DNA of 64,000 nucleotides from Synechococcus sp. HK05 (GCF_019104765.1 NZ_JAHRXJ010000011.1:372001-436000); one strand, 5' to 3'; positions 19,315 through 27,914 are shown, counted from the stretch's first letter. Numbers and translations: made by a program. Notes: generated from the sequence alone by a model not told the origin.

Positions 19315-19396
19315 GCTCCGGTGATGCCCCCTGTTGGCCTTTCTCTACGCCTCAGTGGAATGGGCCGGTGTCTCGGGCTACTTCGCTGGAGCAGCG

Positions 19397-20425
19397 TCAG
19401 CCGCCGAGATAGGCCATCTCTGCGTGGGGCTGCTTGGTGGCGCCGGTGCGCTCGCGGGTTTCGCTGTAACGATCGGTGCGTGCGATCCAGAGGTCTGCCA
19501 TCGCTTGGTGCAGTTGAGCGGGCGTGATCCCCGGTTGCAGCCAGGGCCGTAGATCCACACCGCTGCCGGGGGCTGCAAACAGGCAGGTGTAAGCGATGCC
19601 ATCGGCCGTGATGCGCAGCCGGTTGCAATCGCCGCAGAAGGGTTCACTCACCGATGCCACCACGGCCACGGCGCCATGCCCATCGCTGTAACGCCATCGG
19701 TTGGCAGTGCCGTGCTGGGCTCGGCCCATGGCCTCCAGCGGCCAGCGCTCATGAATCGTTTGCACCATCGCGGCGGCGGGCACAACATCGGCCCCACTCC
19801 AGCCGTTGCGGTTGCCCACATCCATGTATTCGATCAGGCGAAGTTCTAGGCCGCGCTGGCGGCCCAAGGCCGCCAGGGGCAGCAGTTGATCCTCGTTGCG
19901 GCCTCGCTGGATCACCGCGTTGAGCTTCAGAGCGCCAGTGGCTGGATCAAAGCCGGCGCAGCGTGCATGCTCGATCGCCTCCAACACCTGCTGGAGGGCT
20001 CGCGCGCCAGCTGCCTCATCCGCCAGGCCCGCCATGGTTGCCACGCTGGCGGGGTTGCTGCCATCCAGGCTCAGGGTGAGGCGATCCAGGCCAGCGCTGC
20101 GCAGGCGCTGGGCGCGTTCGGCGCTCAGCAGCAGGCCATTGCTCGTGAGGGCGATCTCGTGTAAGCCCTGCTCGCGTAGGGCTTGGCAGGCGCGGATTAG
20201 GGCCTCGAGCTGTGGATACAGCAGCGGTTCGCCGCCCGTTAGGCGCAGGCTGCGCGCCCCCAGGGCGACCGCCGCTGTAATCAGCTGCAGCCGCTGCTCC
20301 AGGCTCAGCAGCCCCGGGGGCTCCTGCCCATCCGGTAGGCAATAGGGGCAGGCCAGGTTGCAGCGGGCTGTGAGCGAGAGCCGCAGCACGCCCAAGGGCC
20401 TGCCCAGGGCATCAACGGCTGGCAT
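19397..20425 (-). CDS. moaA: GTP 3',8-cyclase
   Basis: A 342-residue radical SAM enzyme with the N-terminal cluster motif CNLACPYC (about residues 22-29), the SAM-binding LTGGEPLLYP and a C-terminal second cluster region (CGDCNRLR, then a further Cys about 14 residues on). It ends in the conserved Gly-Gly (AYLGG). It converts GTP to the precursor used by MoaC. ATG 20425 shares bases with the mobA stop (TGATG), so mobA and moaA are co-translated; a GTG at 20428 is an alternative start. Confidence 0.96.
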   Translation of the reverse strand: MPAVDALGRPLGVLRLSLTARCNLACPYCLPDGQEPPGLLSLEQRLQLITAAVALGARSLRLTGGEPLLYPQLEALIRACQALREQGLHEIALTSNGLLLSAERAQRLRSAGLDRLTLSLDGSNPASVATMAGLADEAAGARALQQVLEAIEHARCAGFDPATGALKLNAVIQRGRNEDQLLPLAALGRQRGLELRLIEYMDVGNRNGWSGADVVPAAAMVQTIHERWPLEAMGRAQHGTANRWRYSDGHGAVAVVASVSEPFCGDCNRLRITADGIAYTCLFAAPGSGVDLRPWLQPGITPAQLHQAMADLWIARTDRYSETRERTGATKQPHAEMAYLGG

Positions 20426-21009
20426 CACAGAGGGCTGAGCGGCTCCAGCTCATCAAAACGGTTCACGTTCTGTATCGACTCTGCCTTCAGCTGCACGCTG
20501 CAGCACCGTTCATCGGCCAACCACCGTTGCAGCCTGCGCTCCCCCGTGGCAATGGTGCGCTCGAGGCGATCGCGCCTTGGTTTCGTGGCGGGGTAGATCC
20601 CCAGGAGGGGTTGGCTGCGGTGGCCGTCGTGGGCCAGATGGATTGCGGTTGCATCACTGCCCGCTGCCTGCAGCAGCTGGTGCAGCACAGCGCTGTCCAG
20701 CCCGGGCATATCCACTGGGCACAGCAGGAGCTGTTGATCGGGATGGAGCTCCATCAGGCGATGCAGTGCCAGCAAGGGGCCTTGCCAGGGAGGCGGCTCG
20801 GCAATCGCCTCGAGCTGCGGTAGCTCGAGGTCGCGGGCCAGCTGGAGATGTTCCGGCCAGCGCGTGAGCAATGTGATCGGGGCTCCGAGCTCAGCTAGCT
20901 GCTGCAGGGTGTGCTCCAGCCAGCTGCCTCCAGCTTGGTGGGGCAGGAGCGCCTTGTCGCGACCCATGCGCTGGCTGGCGCCACCACTCAGTAGGCAAGA
21001 GCGCACCAT
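20425..21009 (-). CDS. mobA: Molybdenum cofactor guanylyltransferase
   Basis: A 194-residue nucleotidyltransferase with the MobA N-terminal signature LLSGGASQRMGRDKALLP (about 6-23) and PVDMPGLDS. It couples GMP to Mo-molybdopterin to give the guanine dinucleotide form (bis-MGD) carried by NarB-type nitrate reductases. Start ATG 21009 (MVRSCLLSGG) is family-like. It leads a mobA-moaA operon divergent from nrtP. The shared upstream region carries the NtcA-type box at 21096. Confidence 0.93.
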   Translation of the reverse strand: MVRSCLLSGGASQRMGRDKALLPHQAGGSWLEHTLQQLAELGAPITLLTRWPEHLQLARDLELPQLEAIAEPPPWQGPLLALHRLMELHPDQQLLLCPVDMPGLDSAVLHQLLQAAGSDATAIHLAHDGHRSQPLLGIYPATKPRRDRLERTIATGERRLQRWLADERCCSVQLKAESIQNVNRFDELEPLSPL

Positions 21010-21095
21010 CACAACCGCTGGTTGTCTCTCAAGCCGAGTTGAAGGGTAGAGCTGGGGCAAGTTGCGAGCCTTTCGCGCATGTTGAGCCTCGAGAT

Positions 21096-21109
21096 GTAGC
21101 CGTTGCTAC
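21096..21109. promoter_or_regulatory. NtcA-type box (GTA-N8-TAC) between mobA and nrtP
   Basis: GTA (21096-21098), 8 bases, TAC (21107-21109) matches the NtcA consensus exactly and is palindromic, so it could serve nrtP, mobA or both. No TAN3T-like -10 was found 22-23 bases away on either side, which weakens the call. A second, imperfect box (GTA-N8-CAC, 21169-21182) has a TGCAAT hexamer 23 bases downstream at 21206 and is an alternative nrtP promoter. Confidence 0.55.
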
Positions 21110-21306
21110 GGATGCTTCCGGCTTTGAGGGCCGCGTTGGTTGTTGGTCTCGCGATGCTCGCTTGTTTTGTAGCAGCCGCCACATCTCGAGGCCTCTGCTG
21201 GGTGGTGCAATCCCTGCAACGGTTTGCATTGGCGCCGTTGCATTGCCTATCCCGGTCGCTGCTGTTCTGAGGGCCAGGGTTCGTCTCGTTCCATCGAAGC
21301 TCGTTC

Positions 21307-22863
21307 ATGCTTGGCGACCTCTGGTCGTTCCAGGGGAGATATCGAACGCTCCATCTCACCTGGTTCGCCTTTTTCCTCACCTTTGTTGTTTGGTTCAACC
21401 TGGCACCTCTGGCCACCACGGTGAAGGCTGATTTCGGCCTCACCGTGCCCCAGATCCGCACCCTGGCCATCTGCAATGTGGCCCTCACCGTGCCGGCTCG
21501 CATCCTGATCGGGATGCTGCTGGATAAGTTCGGCCCGCGCATCACCTACTCCACGTTGTTGGTGTTTGCGGCCATTCCCTGCTTGATGTTTGCTGCAGCC
21601 CAGGATTTCAGCCAGTTGGTGGTGGCTCGTCTGCTGCTCTCGATCGTGGGTGCTGGCTTTGTGATCGGCATCCGCATGGTGGCCGAGTGGTTCCCGCCGA
21701 AGGAAATCGGTTTGGCTGAGGGTGTTTACGGCGGCTGGGGCAACTTCGGTTCAGCCTTCTCCGCCCTCACCCTCGTGATCGTGGCCGGTTGGCTCTCCTT
21801 CTCCGGTGGCTTTGAGCTGCCCACCGGTGAAATCCTCAATTGGCGCGGTGCCATCGCCCTCACCGGCATCATCTCGGCGGTGTATGGTTTCATCTATTAC
21901 GCCAACGTTTCCGATACTCCCCCGGGCAAGACCTACCAGAAGCCTGCCAAATCAGCTGGCCTGGAAGTGACCTCCATGAAGGACTTCTGGGGTCTGCTGG
22001 GTATGAATGTGCCCTTCGCTGCCATCCTGGCTGTGCTGGTGTGGCGCCTGCAGAAGGTCAAGTTCCTCGATGCCACCGGCTACACCATCGGTATGGCGTT
22101 GGTGCTGATCTGGTTTGCCTTCCAAACCTGGGGCATCATCCGCACCAACCGTGATCTGATCCTTGGCAACAAGACCTACCCCAAGGAGGATCGCTATGAG
22201 TTCAAACAGGTGGCCATTCTTGAGCTCACCTACATCGTGAACTTTGGCTCTGAGCTGGCCGTGGTGTCGATGCTGCCGGCCTTCTTCGAGAGCACCTTTG
22301 ATCTGCCCAAGGCCACAGCCGGCATCCTGGCTTCCTGCTACGCCTTCGTGAACCTGGTGGCACGCCCCGGCGGTGGACTCATCTCTGATCGCATGGGCAG
22401 CCGCAAGGGCACGATGGGCTTCCTGACCATTGGTCTGGGCATCGGCTATCTGGTGATGAGCCTGATCAAGCCTGGAACCTTTACCGGTACGGCGGGGATT
22501 GCGATCGCTGTGCTGCTCACCATGGCCTGCTCCTTCTTTGTGCAGGCGGGTGAAGGCGCCACCTTCGCCATGGTGCCCCTGGTGAAGAAGCGGGTCACCG
22601 GCCAGATCGCCGGCATGGTGGGTGCCTACGGCAACGTGGGCGCCGTGGCTTACCTCACCATCTTCAGCCTGCTTCCCATTTGGATGGGCGGTGATGCGGC
22701 TGAACCCAGTGCTGAGATTGTGGCGGCATCGAATAGTGCCTTCTTCCAGATCCTGGGGATTGCCGGCCTGATTGTGGGCTTCCTTTGCTACTTCTTCCTC
22801 AAGGAGCCCAAGGGTTCCTTCGCCGAAGAACACGCCGACGAAACGGCTCTGGCGCAGGTCTGA
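21307..22863 (+). CDS. nrtP: MFS nitrate/nitrite permease
   Basis: A 518-residue NarK/NrtP family transporter with about 12 membrane segments. The two family signatures are GGWGNFGSAFSALT after about residue 138 and GAYGNVGAVAYLTIF near residue 438. Arg in GIRMVAEWFPPKE is the expected anion-binding residue. It imports nitrate (and nitrite) across the plasma membrane. This single-protein route replaces the NrtABCD ABC system in many marine cyanobacteria. ATG 21307 places a short cytosolic tail before TM1. It is followed by narB after 89 bases, with a hairpin between them. Confidence 0.95.
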   Translation: MLGDLWSFQGRYRTLHLTWFAFFLTFVVWFNLAPLATTVKADFGLTVPQIRTLAICNVALTVPARILIGMLLDKFGPRITYSTLLVFAAIPCLMFAAAQDFSQLVVARLLLSIVGAGFVIGIRMVAEWFPPKEIGLAEGVYGGWGNFGSAFSALTLVIVAGWLSFSGGFELPTGEILNWRGAIALTGIISAVYGFIYYANVSDTPPGKTYQKPAKSAGLEVTSMKDFWGLLGMNVPFAAILAVLVWRLQKVKFLDATGYTIGMALVLIWFAFQTWGIIRTNRDLILGNKTYPKEDRYEFKQVAILELTYIVNFGSELAVVSMLPAFFESTFDLPKATAGILASCYAFVNLVARPGGGLISDRMGSRKGTMGFLTIGLGIGYLVMSLIKPGTFTGTAGIAIAVLLTMACSFFVQAGEGATFAMVPLVKKRVTGQIAGMVGAYGNVGAVAYLTIFSLLPIWMGGDAAEPSAEIVAASNSAFFQILGIAGLIVGFLCYFFLKEPKGSFAEEHADETALAQV

Positions 22864-22907
22864 GTTTTCGCCAACCATCACCACCCAGCGAGGCATGGGT
22901 GGCAGCA

Positions 22908-22932
22908 GGGGAGCCCTCCGGGGTTCCCCTTT
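22908..22932 (+). terminator. Hairpin between nrtP and narB, possible attenuator
   Basis: GGGGAGCCC (22908-22916), a TCCG loop, then GGGTTCCCC (22921-22929) form a 9-bp stem with one G-T pair, followed only by TTTCTCC. The short T run makes it a weak terminator; partial termination or RNA stabilisation after nrtP is as likely. Confidence 0.4.
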
Positions 22933-22952
22933 CTCCGTCTTTTGCTCGCTCC

Positions 22953-25208
22953 ATGGCCCATTCCTCAACCGGCAGTGTGCGCAGTCAGTGCCCCTACTGC
23001 GGTGTGGGTTGCGGGCTCGAGCTGATGCCGCCCGCCCAGCCGGGTCAGGCGGTGAAGCGTGATGCCGAAGGCAACCCGGTGTGGACGGCCCGCGGTGATC
23101 GCCAGCACCCCTCCAGTCAGGGGCAGGTGTGCATCAAGGGGGCCACGGTGGGTGACACCCTGGCCCGCGGCCGCTTGAGCGAGCCGTTGTTTCGCTCCAG
23201 CCTGGATCAAGACTTCAAGCCGATCAGCTGGGATCAGGCCTTTGATCTGCTCGAGGGGCGCATCCGCAGCACCCTCGCCGCCAAAGGTCCGCAGGCGATC
23301 GCGATGTATGGCTCCGGCCAGTTCCACACGGAGGACTACTACCTCGCCCAGAAGCTGCTCAAGGGAGCCCTGGGCACAAACAATTTCGACGCCAATTCCA
23401 GGCTGTGCATGAGCTCAGCCGTGGCTGGCTACACGCGCAGCCTCGGCTCCGATGGCCCGCCCTGTTGCTACGAGGACCTCGACCACTGCAGTGTGGCCTT
23501 TCTGATCGGCACCAACACGGCGGAGTGTCATCCCGTGCTGTTTCAGCGGTTGCTCAAGCGCAAGAAGCGCAGCCCGAAAGAGCTGACCGTGGTGGTGGTG
23601 GATCCCCGCGCCACCGATACCACCAAGGCTGCAGACCTGCACCTCGCGATCAAGCCCGGTAGCGATTTAGCGCTGCTTCACGGCATCGCCCATCTGGTGA
23701 TCGCTGCCGGTGGTCTGGATGCTGATTTCATCGAAGAAGCCACCGAAGGCCTCGCCGACTTCGCCCAGCTGGTGGCCTCGGCCACACCCGAACGAACGGC
23801 CGAGCTCTGCGGGATCAGTGAGCAGCAGCTGCGCGAGGTGGCGGCGCTGTGGGCCCGGAACGACCGCATCCTCAGCCTGTGGTCGATGGGGGTGAACCAG
23901 CGGCGCGAGGGCACGGCCGTGGTGTGCGGCTTGATCAATCTGCATCTGCTCACCGGTCAGATCGGCAAAGCTGGCGCCGGCCCCTTTTCGCTCACGGGTC
24001 AGCCCAATGCCATGGGGGGACGCGAAGCCGGCGGGCTGGCCCATCTGCTGCCGGGCTACCGGCTGGTGGCCAACGCCGAGCACCGCGCCGAGCTGGAGGC
24101 GGCCTGGCGGTTTGAGCCGGGATCGATCGCGGCATCGCCGGGGCTGGCTGCCTGGCAGCAGGTGGAGGCGATGGAGCGCGGCGAGCTGGATCTCTGGTGG
24201 GTGGTGGCCACCAACCCCCTGGTGAGCATGCCCAACCTCGAGCGGGTGAAGGCGGCCATGGCCCGCTGCCCGCTGGTGGTGGTGAGCGATGCCTACGCCG
24301 ACACCGAAACGGCCCATTACGCCCACCTGCTGCTGCCCGCCAGCCAATGGAGTGAGAAAGCCGGAGCGATGACCAATTCCGAGCGGCGCGTGACCTATTG
24401 CCCCGCCTATCGCCCGCGCCACGGCCAAAGCCGCCCGGATTGGGAGGTGTTTGCGGAGCTCGGTCGGCGCCTCGGCTACGCGCAGCAGTTCACCTACAGC
24501 TCCTCGGCGGAGGTGTATGCCGAGTTTGCGGCGCTCACGGCAGGGCGTGTGTGTGATGTGTCGGGTTTGAGCCATGCGCTGCTGGAGCAGGAGGGCCCGC
24601 AGCAGTGGCCGTTCCCCCAAGGCTCAGAGGCCAGCAGCGGCTCCAAACGCCTCTATGCCAACGGCTGCTTCCCCACACCGTCGGGCCGGGCCCGGTTCGT
24701 GGTGGATCCGGTGCTTGGCCTGGCGGAGCCTCCCTGTGCGGTGTATCCCCTGGTGCTCACGGTGGGCCGCTATTTGGGGCAGTGGCACACGATGACGCGC
24801 ACGGCCAAGGTGGATCGCTTGCAGACCATGCATCCCGAGCCACTCCTCGAGATCCATCCCAACGACGCCAAGCGCTTCGGCGTGGTGCATGGCGAGCTGG
24901 CGGCCGTGAGCTCAAGGCGTGGCAGCGTCACCGCCAAGGTGCTGGTGAGTGATCGCATTCGCCCGGGTTCGGTGTTTCTGCCGATGCACTGGGGCTTCAG
25001 CCAGGACCAGGCCTGTGAAGCCAATGTGTTGATGCACGATCAGGCGTGCCCGATCTCCAAGCAGCCTGAACTGAAGGCCACGGCGGTGGTGGTGGCGCCT
25101 GCCGTGTCGGTGGTGAAGCCGGTGGAGCAGAGCGAGGGCCGTTTGCAGCGGCTGCGGCGCCTGTTTCTTCAGCCCAGCACTTCTGAGAACGCGGCCTCCA
25201 GGTTGTGA
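22953..25208 (+). CDS. narB: Ferredoxin-nitrate reductase
   Basis: A 751-residue molybdopterin oxidoreductase. The N-terminal 4Fe-4S motif is CPYCGVGCG, with the fourth Cys in GQVCIKGAT. Further family features are MYGSGQFHTEDYYLAQK, NSRLCMSSAVAGY with the likely Mo-ligand cysteine, GTNTAECHPV, and a C-terminal bis-MGD-binding domain (VGRYLGQWHTMTRT). No FAD or NADH domain is present, matching the ferredoxin-dependent cyanobacterial type that reduces nitrate to nitrite in the cytosol. ATG 22953 is used because the longer frame to 22785 runs into nrtP. Its last 40 bases overlap the convergent narM-like gene. Confidence 0.96.
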   Translation: MAHSSTGSVRSQCPYCGVGCGLELMPPAQPGQAVKRDAEGNPVWTARGDRQHPSSQGQVCIKGATVGDTLARGRLSEPLFRSSLDQDFKPISWDQAFDLLEGRIRSTLAAKGPQAIAMYGSGQFHTEDYYLAQKLLKGALGTNNFDANSRLCMSSAVAGYTRSLGSDGPPCCYEDLDHCSVAFLIGTNTAECHPVLFQRLLKRKKRSPKELTVVVVDPRATDTTKAADLHLAIKPGSDLALLHGIAHLVIAAGGLDADFIEEATEGLADFAQLVASATPERTAELCGISEQQLREVAALWARNDRILSLWSMGVNQRREGTAVVCGLINLHLLTGQIGKAGAGPFSLTGQPNAMGGREAGGLAHLLPGYRLVANAEHRAELEAAWRFEPGSIAASPGLAAWQQVEAMERGELDLWWVVATNPLVSMPNLERVKAAMARCPLVVVSDAYADTETAHYAHLLLPASQWSEKAGAMTNSERRVTYCPAYRPRHGQSRPDWEVFAELGRRLGYAQQFTYSSSAEVYAEFAALTAGRVCDVSGLSHALLEQEGPQQWPFPQGSEASSGSKRLYANGCFPTPSGRARFVVDPVLGLAEPPCAVYPLVLTVGRYLGQWHTMTRTAKVDRLQTMHPEPLLEIHPNDAKRFGVVHGELAAVSSRRGSVTAKVLVSDRIRPGSVFLPMHWGFSQDQACEANVLMHDQACPISKQPELKATAVVVAPAVSVVKPVEQSEGRLQRLRRLFLQPSTSENAASRL

Positions 25209-25633
25209 TGGTCGTGGCCGGGGCGGGCCAGTTTGCAGAGGGCGAAGCGCTCAAGTTCGTTGAGTTGTTGCCACTGTTCAACGCCCAGGGCGATGCCGCG
25301 TTCGCTGGCGGCGGCCGCCACATGGGCTGCCACCAAGGTGCTCAGCTGCCAGGGCTCTTCCCGTGCCGGTGGTAGCGGTTTCGCTTCCCCGTCGGCCATC
25401 GAGCGGGTGAGGGTGCGGCAGTGCTCCGCCATGGCCGCGAGGGCTGCTGGTTGATCATCCCAATCCACCAAGTCTTGCCGCTGCGCCTGGCTCATCGCCA
25501 GCCAGTGGTTCAGCTTCAGCTTGAGCCCGATGAGATCCAACTTCCGGCGCACGCAGAGCGGAATGCAGCGCCATTGGCCCACAAAGTCTTGTTCGAAGCC
25601 GAAGCAGTGGTTGGCTGTTGGATTTGGTGTCAT
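25169..25633 (-). CDS. narM: Nitrate reductase associated protein (NarM-like)
   Basis: A 154-residue protein with the family opening FGFEQDFVGQWRCIPLCVRRKLD and KLKLNHWLAMS. These match the cyanobacterial nitrate reductase associated family, known near narB and molybdenum cofactor genes. A NarM protein is required for nitrate reductase activity in Synechococcus elongatus; that this family and NarM are the same is from memory. ATG 25633. It runs toward narB and the two tails overlap by 40 bases, so the transcripts could form antisense pairs at their ends. Confidence 0.8.
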   Translation of the reverse strand: MTPNPTANHCFGFEQDFVGQWRCIPLCVRRKLDLIGLKLKLNHWLAMSQAQRQDLVDWDDQPAALAAMAEHCRTLTRSMADGEAKPLPPAREEPWQLSTLVAAHVAAAASERGIALGVEQWQQLNELERFALCKLARPGHDHHNLEAAFSEVLG

Positions 25634-25691
25634 CGGTTGCCGCGCGGGTAGCGCACTGCCACGACCATGCCTTCATTCAAGTGGTTGAGCG

Positions 25692-25850
25692 ATGCGCTTT
25701 GCGATTGCCCTGGGAATGAGTCTTGGGGTGTGCCATGGCTGGATCACAGCAGATCAGCGTCAGCTGGCTCTCTCCAGCTGGGGTTTGGGTGCTGCCTCTG
25801 CAACGTTTCTCGCGCCTGCCGCTGGCATGGGTTGGGCGGAGTCTCCATAG
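25692..25850 (+). CDS. Possible small protein with hydrophobic N-terminus (52 aa)
   Basis: ATG 25692 to TAG 25850 encodes 52 residues starting MRFAIALGMSLGVCHGW, a short hydrophobic stretch like a membrane anchor or signal, followed by an Ala/Gly-rich tail (GAASATFLAPAAGMGW). No family is recognised and no clear ribosome site is present. It lies 24 bases before the next small ORF on the same strand, so the two could be one transcript. Confidence 0.3.
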   Translation: MRFAIALGMSLGVCHGWITADQRQLALSSWGLGAASATFLAPAAGMGWAESP

Positions 25851-25874
25851 TGATCGAAGTGATGCTTCGGTTTG

Positions 25875-26084
25875 ATGGCTCTTCGTTCCTCGGCAGTTCG
25901 CACTGAGCGCAGCCCCATCACCGTGGCTGCCGGATTCATCGGGGCCTTTGTGGTGGCCTCCCTTGCGGTTCAGCTGGTTCGCAGCATGCAAACCGCCCAG
26001 GCTGTGGCACCGGCTCAGCCCAGCGCTGTGCAACCCGTGGTGGCCCATCAAGCCACCCTCTGGCAAGACCTCGGCAGCCGCTGA
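25875..26084 (+). CDS. Small single-pass membrane protein, hypothetical
   Basis: A 69-residue protein: a basic N-terminus (ALRSSAVRTERS), one hydrophobic helix (about 15-34, ITVAAGFIGAFVVASLAVQL), then an Ala/Gln/Pro-rich tail. The profile suggests a membrane-anchored small protein of unknown role. ATG 25875 is preferred to the adjacent TTG. It ends 2 bases before the convergent TrpD2-like gene stop. No family recognised. Confidence 0.55.
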   Translation: MALRSSAVRTERSPITVAAGFIGAFVVASLAVQLVRSMQTAQAVAPAQPSAVQPVVAHQATLWQDLGSR

Positions 26085-26086
26085 GC

Positions 26087-27172
26087 TCAGGCCTGAGGGC
26101 CTGCGTGATCTCGAAGCTGCTGCAGGCGTTGCAACACGGCACCGCTCTGCAGCAGCTCCCGCGCATGATCCAGGCCGCTGGCCTGATCAGGGTCGAGGCC
26201 GGCTTGCCAGAGATAGGTGCCGGCATTCCAGATCAGGGGGTTGGCCAGCTCTCCTTGGCCGCCGAGGGCCGCCATGGCCTGGGCCCCCCAGGTTTCGATG
26301 CCTTCCCAGAGGGGATCGTGGCCAAAGCAGCCATGGTCGCGGGGGTGCAGGATTTGGCGCCCTTCACCGCCGTTGCTGGGCCGCCCGGTGACGCAAGCGC
26401 GGCTGATGGGTAGATCGGTGCTGCCTTCCAGGCCCTTCACCGTGAGCACGTTGGTTTCACCCGCCAGCTCCAGGGCTTGCCATGCTCTTGCTTCGGTGGG
26501 TGGATGCACGAACCCGCTCACCAGCAGATGCTCACCCTGGTGGGCTGTCCACAACAGTTCCAGGCTGGCCACCGGGGGGCGCTTGCCCAGATCTTCCCGG
26601 TAGCTGATCAGGCTTTCGGCGGCAGGGAAATGGTCGGGCTGATGCACCAGAGCCAGTTGCAACTGATCCAGTTGCTGTTGCACCCAGCTGAGGCTGCGGC
26701 CTCCGAGGCCTACGCCCAGGGCCTCAAACAGTTCCACGGCGGTGATGCCGTATTTCACCGGCATGCGCCCCGCACCCTGCAGCACCACCGGTAGCCCGGC
26801 CGAGGCGAGCACCAGGGCTGTGAGGGGATAGATCGGTGCGGTGCGCGTGCGCCCATCGAAGGGCATCCCAAAACTGATCGCTGGGCTGCTGGTGTGCAGC
26901 TGAGGCCCGCGGCGCCTGTACACATCCAGCATCCCGGTGAGCTCCTGGGGCTCCGGCCGGCGGATGCGGTGGGCAATCAGGAACGCGCCGATCTGAGCTG
27001 GGCTGGCGCCTCCATCGAGGATCAGCTCCATGGCATCGGCGGCCTCGGCGCGGCTCAGGCCACTGCTGGTGTGTTCGCCGCTGCCGATTTTGCGCAGATA
27101 GGTTTTGAAGCGCTCCCGGCTCGCAGCGCTGCACAGTTGATCTGGGGTGGCGGCGGGGGCAGCGAGCGTCAA
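26087..27172 (-). CDS. Anthranilate phosphoribosyltransferase-like (TrpD2/YbiB-type) protein
   Basis: A 361-residue protein with the NP-II phosphoribosyltransferase layout: an N-terminal helical bundle (ELILDGGASPAQIGAFLIAHRIR), then FDGRTRTAPIYPLTALVLA and LQGAGRMPVKYG. The last replaces the glycine-rich catalytic loop of true TrpD, and the sequence is closer to the TrpD2 paralogues, for which DNA binding rather than tryptophan synthesis has been described. ATG 27172. It is divergent from cynS across a 203-base region with a perfect NtcA-type palindrome. A CAGAAT hexamer lies 22 bases from that box on this strand, so nitrogen control is plausible. Confidence 0.8.
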   Translation of the reverse strand: MTLAAPAATPDQLCSAASRERFKTYLRKIGSGEHTSSGLSRAEAADAMELILDGGASPAQIGAFLIAHRIRRPEPQELTGMLDVYRRRGPQLHTSSPAISFGMPFDGRTRTAPIYPLTALVLASAGLPVVLQGAGRMPVKYGITAVELFEALGVGLGGRSLSWVQQQLDQLQLALVHQPDHFPAAESLISYREDLGKRPPVASLELLWTAHQGEHLLVSGFVHPPTEARAWQALELAGETNVLTVKGLEGSTDLPISRACVTGRPSNGGEGRQILHPRDHGCFGHDPLWEGIETWGAQAMAALGGQGELANPLIWNAGTYLWQAGLDPDQASGLDHARELLQSGAVLQRLQQLRDHAGPQA

Positions 27173-27233
27173 GCCGGTTATCGCTAAAGCTGGGTCTCAA
27201 CTGCGATTCTGCGCGCCGATGGGGCGGCTTCTG

Positions 27234-27247
27234 GTAGCGATCGCTAC
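27234..27247. promoter_or_regulatory. Perfect NtcA-type palindrome between TrpD2-like gene and cynS
   Basis: GTA (27234-27236), GCGATCGC, TAC (27245-27247) fits the NtcA consensus exactly and lies in a 20-base perfect palindrome (27231-27250). The spacer is also the HIP1 octamer. On the minus strand a CAGAAT hexamer (27206-27211) follows at 22 bases, the spacing of NtcA-activated promoters. On the plus strand no good -10 was seen at that distance. Confidence 0.7.
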
Positions 27248-27375
27248 CAGAATGATGCGGCCTTCGGTTGCAACGGCTGCATTGTTGAGGCCTTGGGTCG
27301 GGCGATTCTTGAAACCGGAACGGCGCTTTTTTCTGAGCGTTCCGTTGCTGTTTTGCCGCAACTGCGGCTTTTGGT

Positions 27376-27858
27376 ATGACTGTTACCCCCGCTGCAATGC
27401 CCTCCCTTGCGGCTCCCTCCCAGGCCACGATCACAGCCACACTCATGGCGGCCAAGAAGGCCAAAGGTTTGAGCTTTGCGGATCTCGAGGCGGCGTTGGG
27501 TCGCGATGAAGTGTGGATCGCTTCTCTCTTCTATGGCCAGTCCACGGCATCCGTTGAAGAGGCCGCCAAGTTGGCTGAACTCCTCAGCCTGGATCCTGCG
27601 ATCACCGAAGCCCTGCAGGCCTATCCCACCAAGGGTGGCCTGGATCCTGTGATCCCCACAGATCCCCTGATCTACCGCTTCTACGAGATCATGCAGGTGT
27701 ATGGCATGCCGCTCAAGGATGTGATTCAGGAGAAGTTCGGCGATGGCATTATGAGTGCGATCGATTTCACTCTTGATGTCGACAAGGTTGCTGATCCTGC
27801 TGGCGACCGTGTCAAGGTCACGATGTGCGGTAAGTTCCTGCCCTACAAAAAATGGTGA
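27376..27858 (+). CDS. cynS: Cyanate hydratase (cyanase)
   Basis: A 160-residue protein. It has an N-terminal helical DNA-binding-like domain ([20 protein letters not shown]) and the C-terminal catalytic part with the conserved [15 protein letters not shown] and [16 protein letters not shown], which includes the active-site Arg, Glu and Ser positions. It converts cyanate and bicarbonate to ammonium and CO2 as a decamer, giving nitrogen and detoxifying cyanate from urea breakdown. ATG 27376 is used; ATG 27397 is possible. A strong terminator follows at 27879-27900. The upstream palindrome at 27234 suggests NtcA control. Confidence 0.97.
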   Translation: MTVTPAAMPSLAAPSQATITATLMAAKKAKGLSFADLEAALGRDEVWIASLFYGQSTASVEEAAKLAELLSLDPAITEALQAYPTKGGLDPVIPTDPLIYRFYEIMQVYGMPLKDVIQEKFGDGIMSAIDFTLDVDKVADPAGDRVKVTMCGKFLPYKKW

Positions 27859-27878
27859 TCTGAGCGTTCACCCGGCGA

Positions 27879-27900
27879 GCCCGCTTCGGCGGGCTTTTTT
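27879..27900 (+). terminator. Rho-independent terminator of cynS
   Basis: GCCCGC (27879-27884), TTCG tetraloop, GCGGGC (27889-27894), then six T (27895-27900), 21 bases after the cynS stop. It acts only in the plus direction, because no T run follows on the other strand. Confidence 0.92.
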
Positions 27901-27914
27901 GATGGCTTGCTCTA

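Noticed and set aside
22785-22952. N-terminal extension of narB in frame
   Set aside because: It overlaps nrtP and the intergenic hairpin, and family-like sequence begins only after ATG 22953.
26105-26413. 102-codon plus-strand frame over the TrpD2-like gene
   Set aside because: Antisense to a gene with clear family sequence; no ribosome site.
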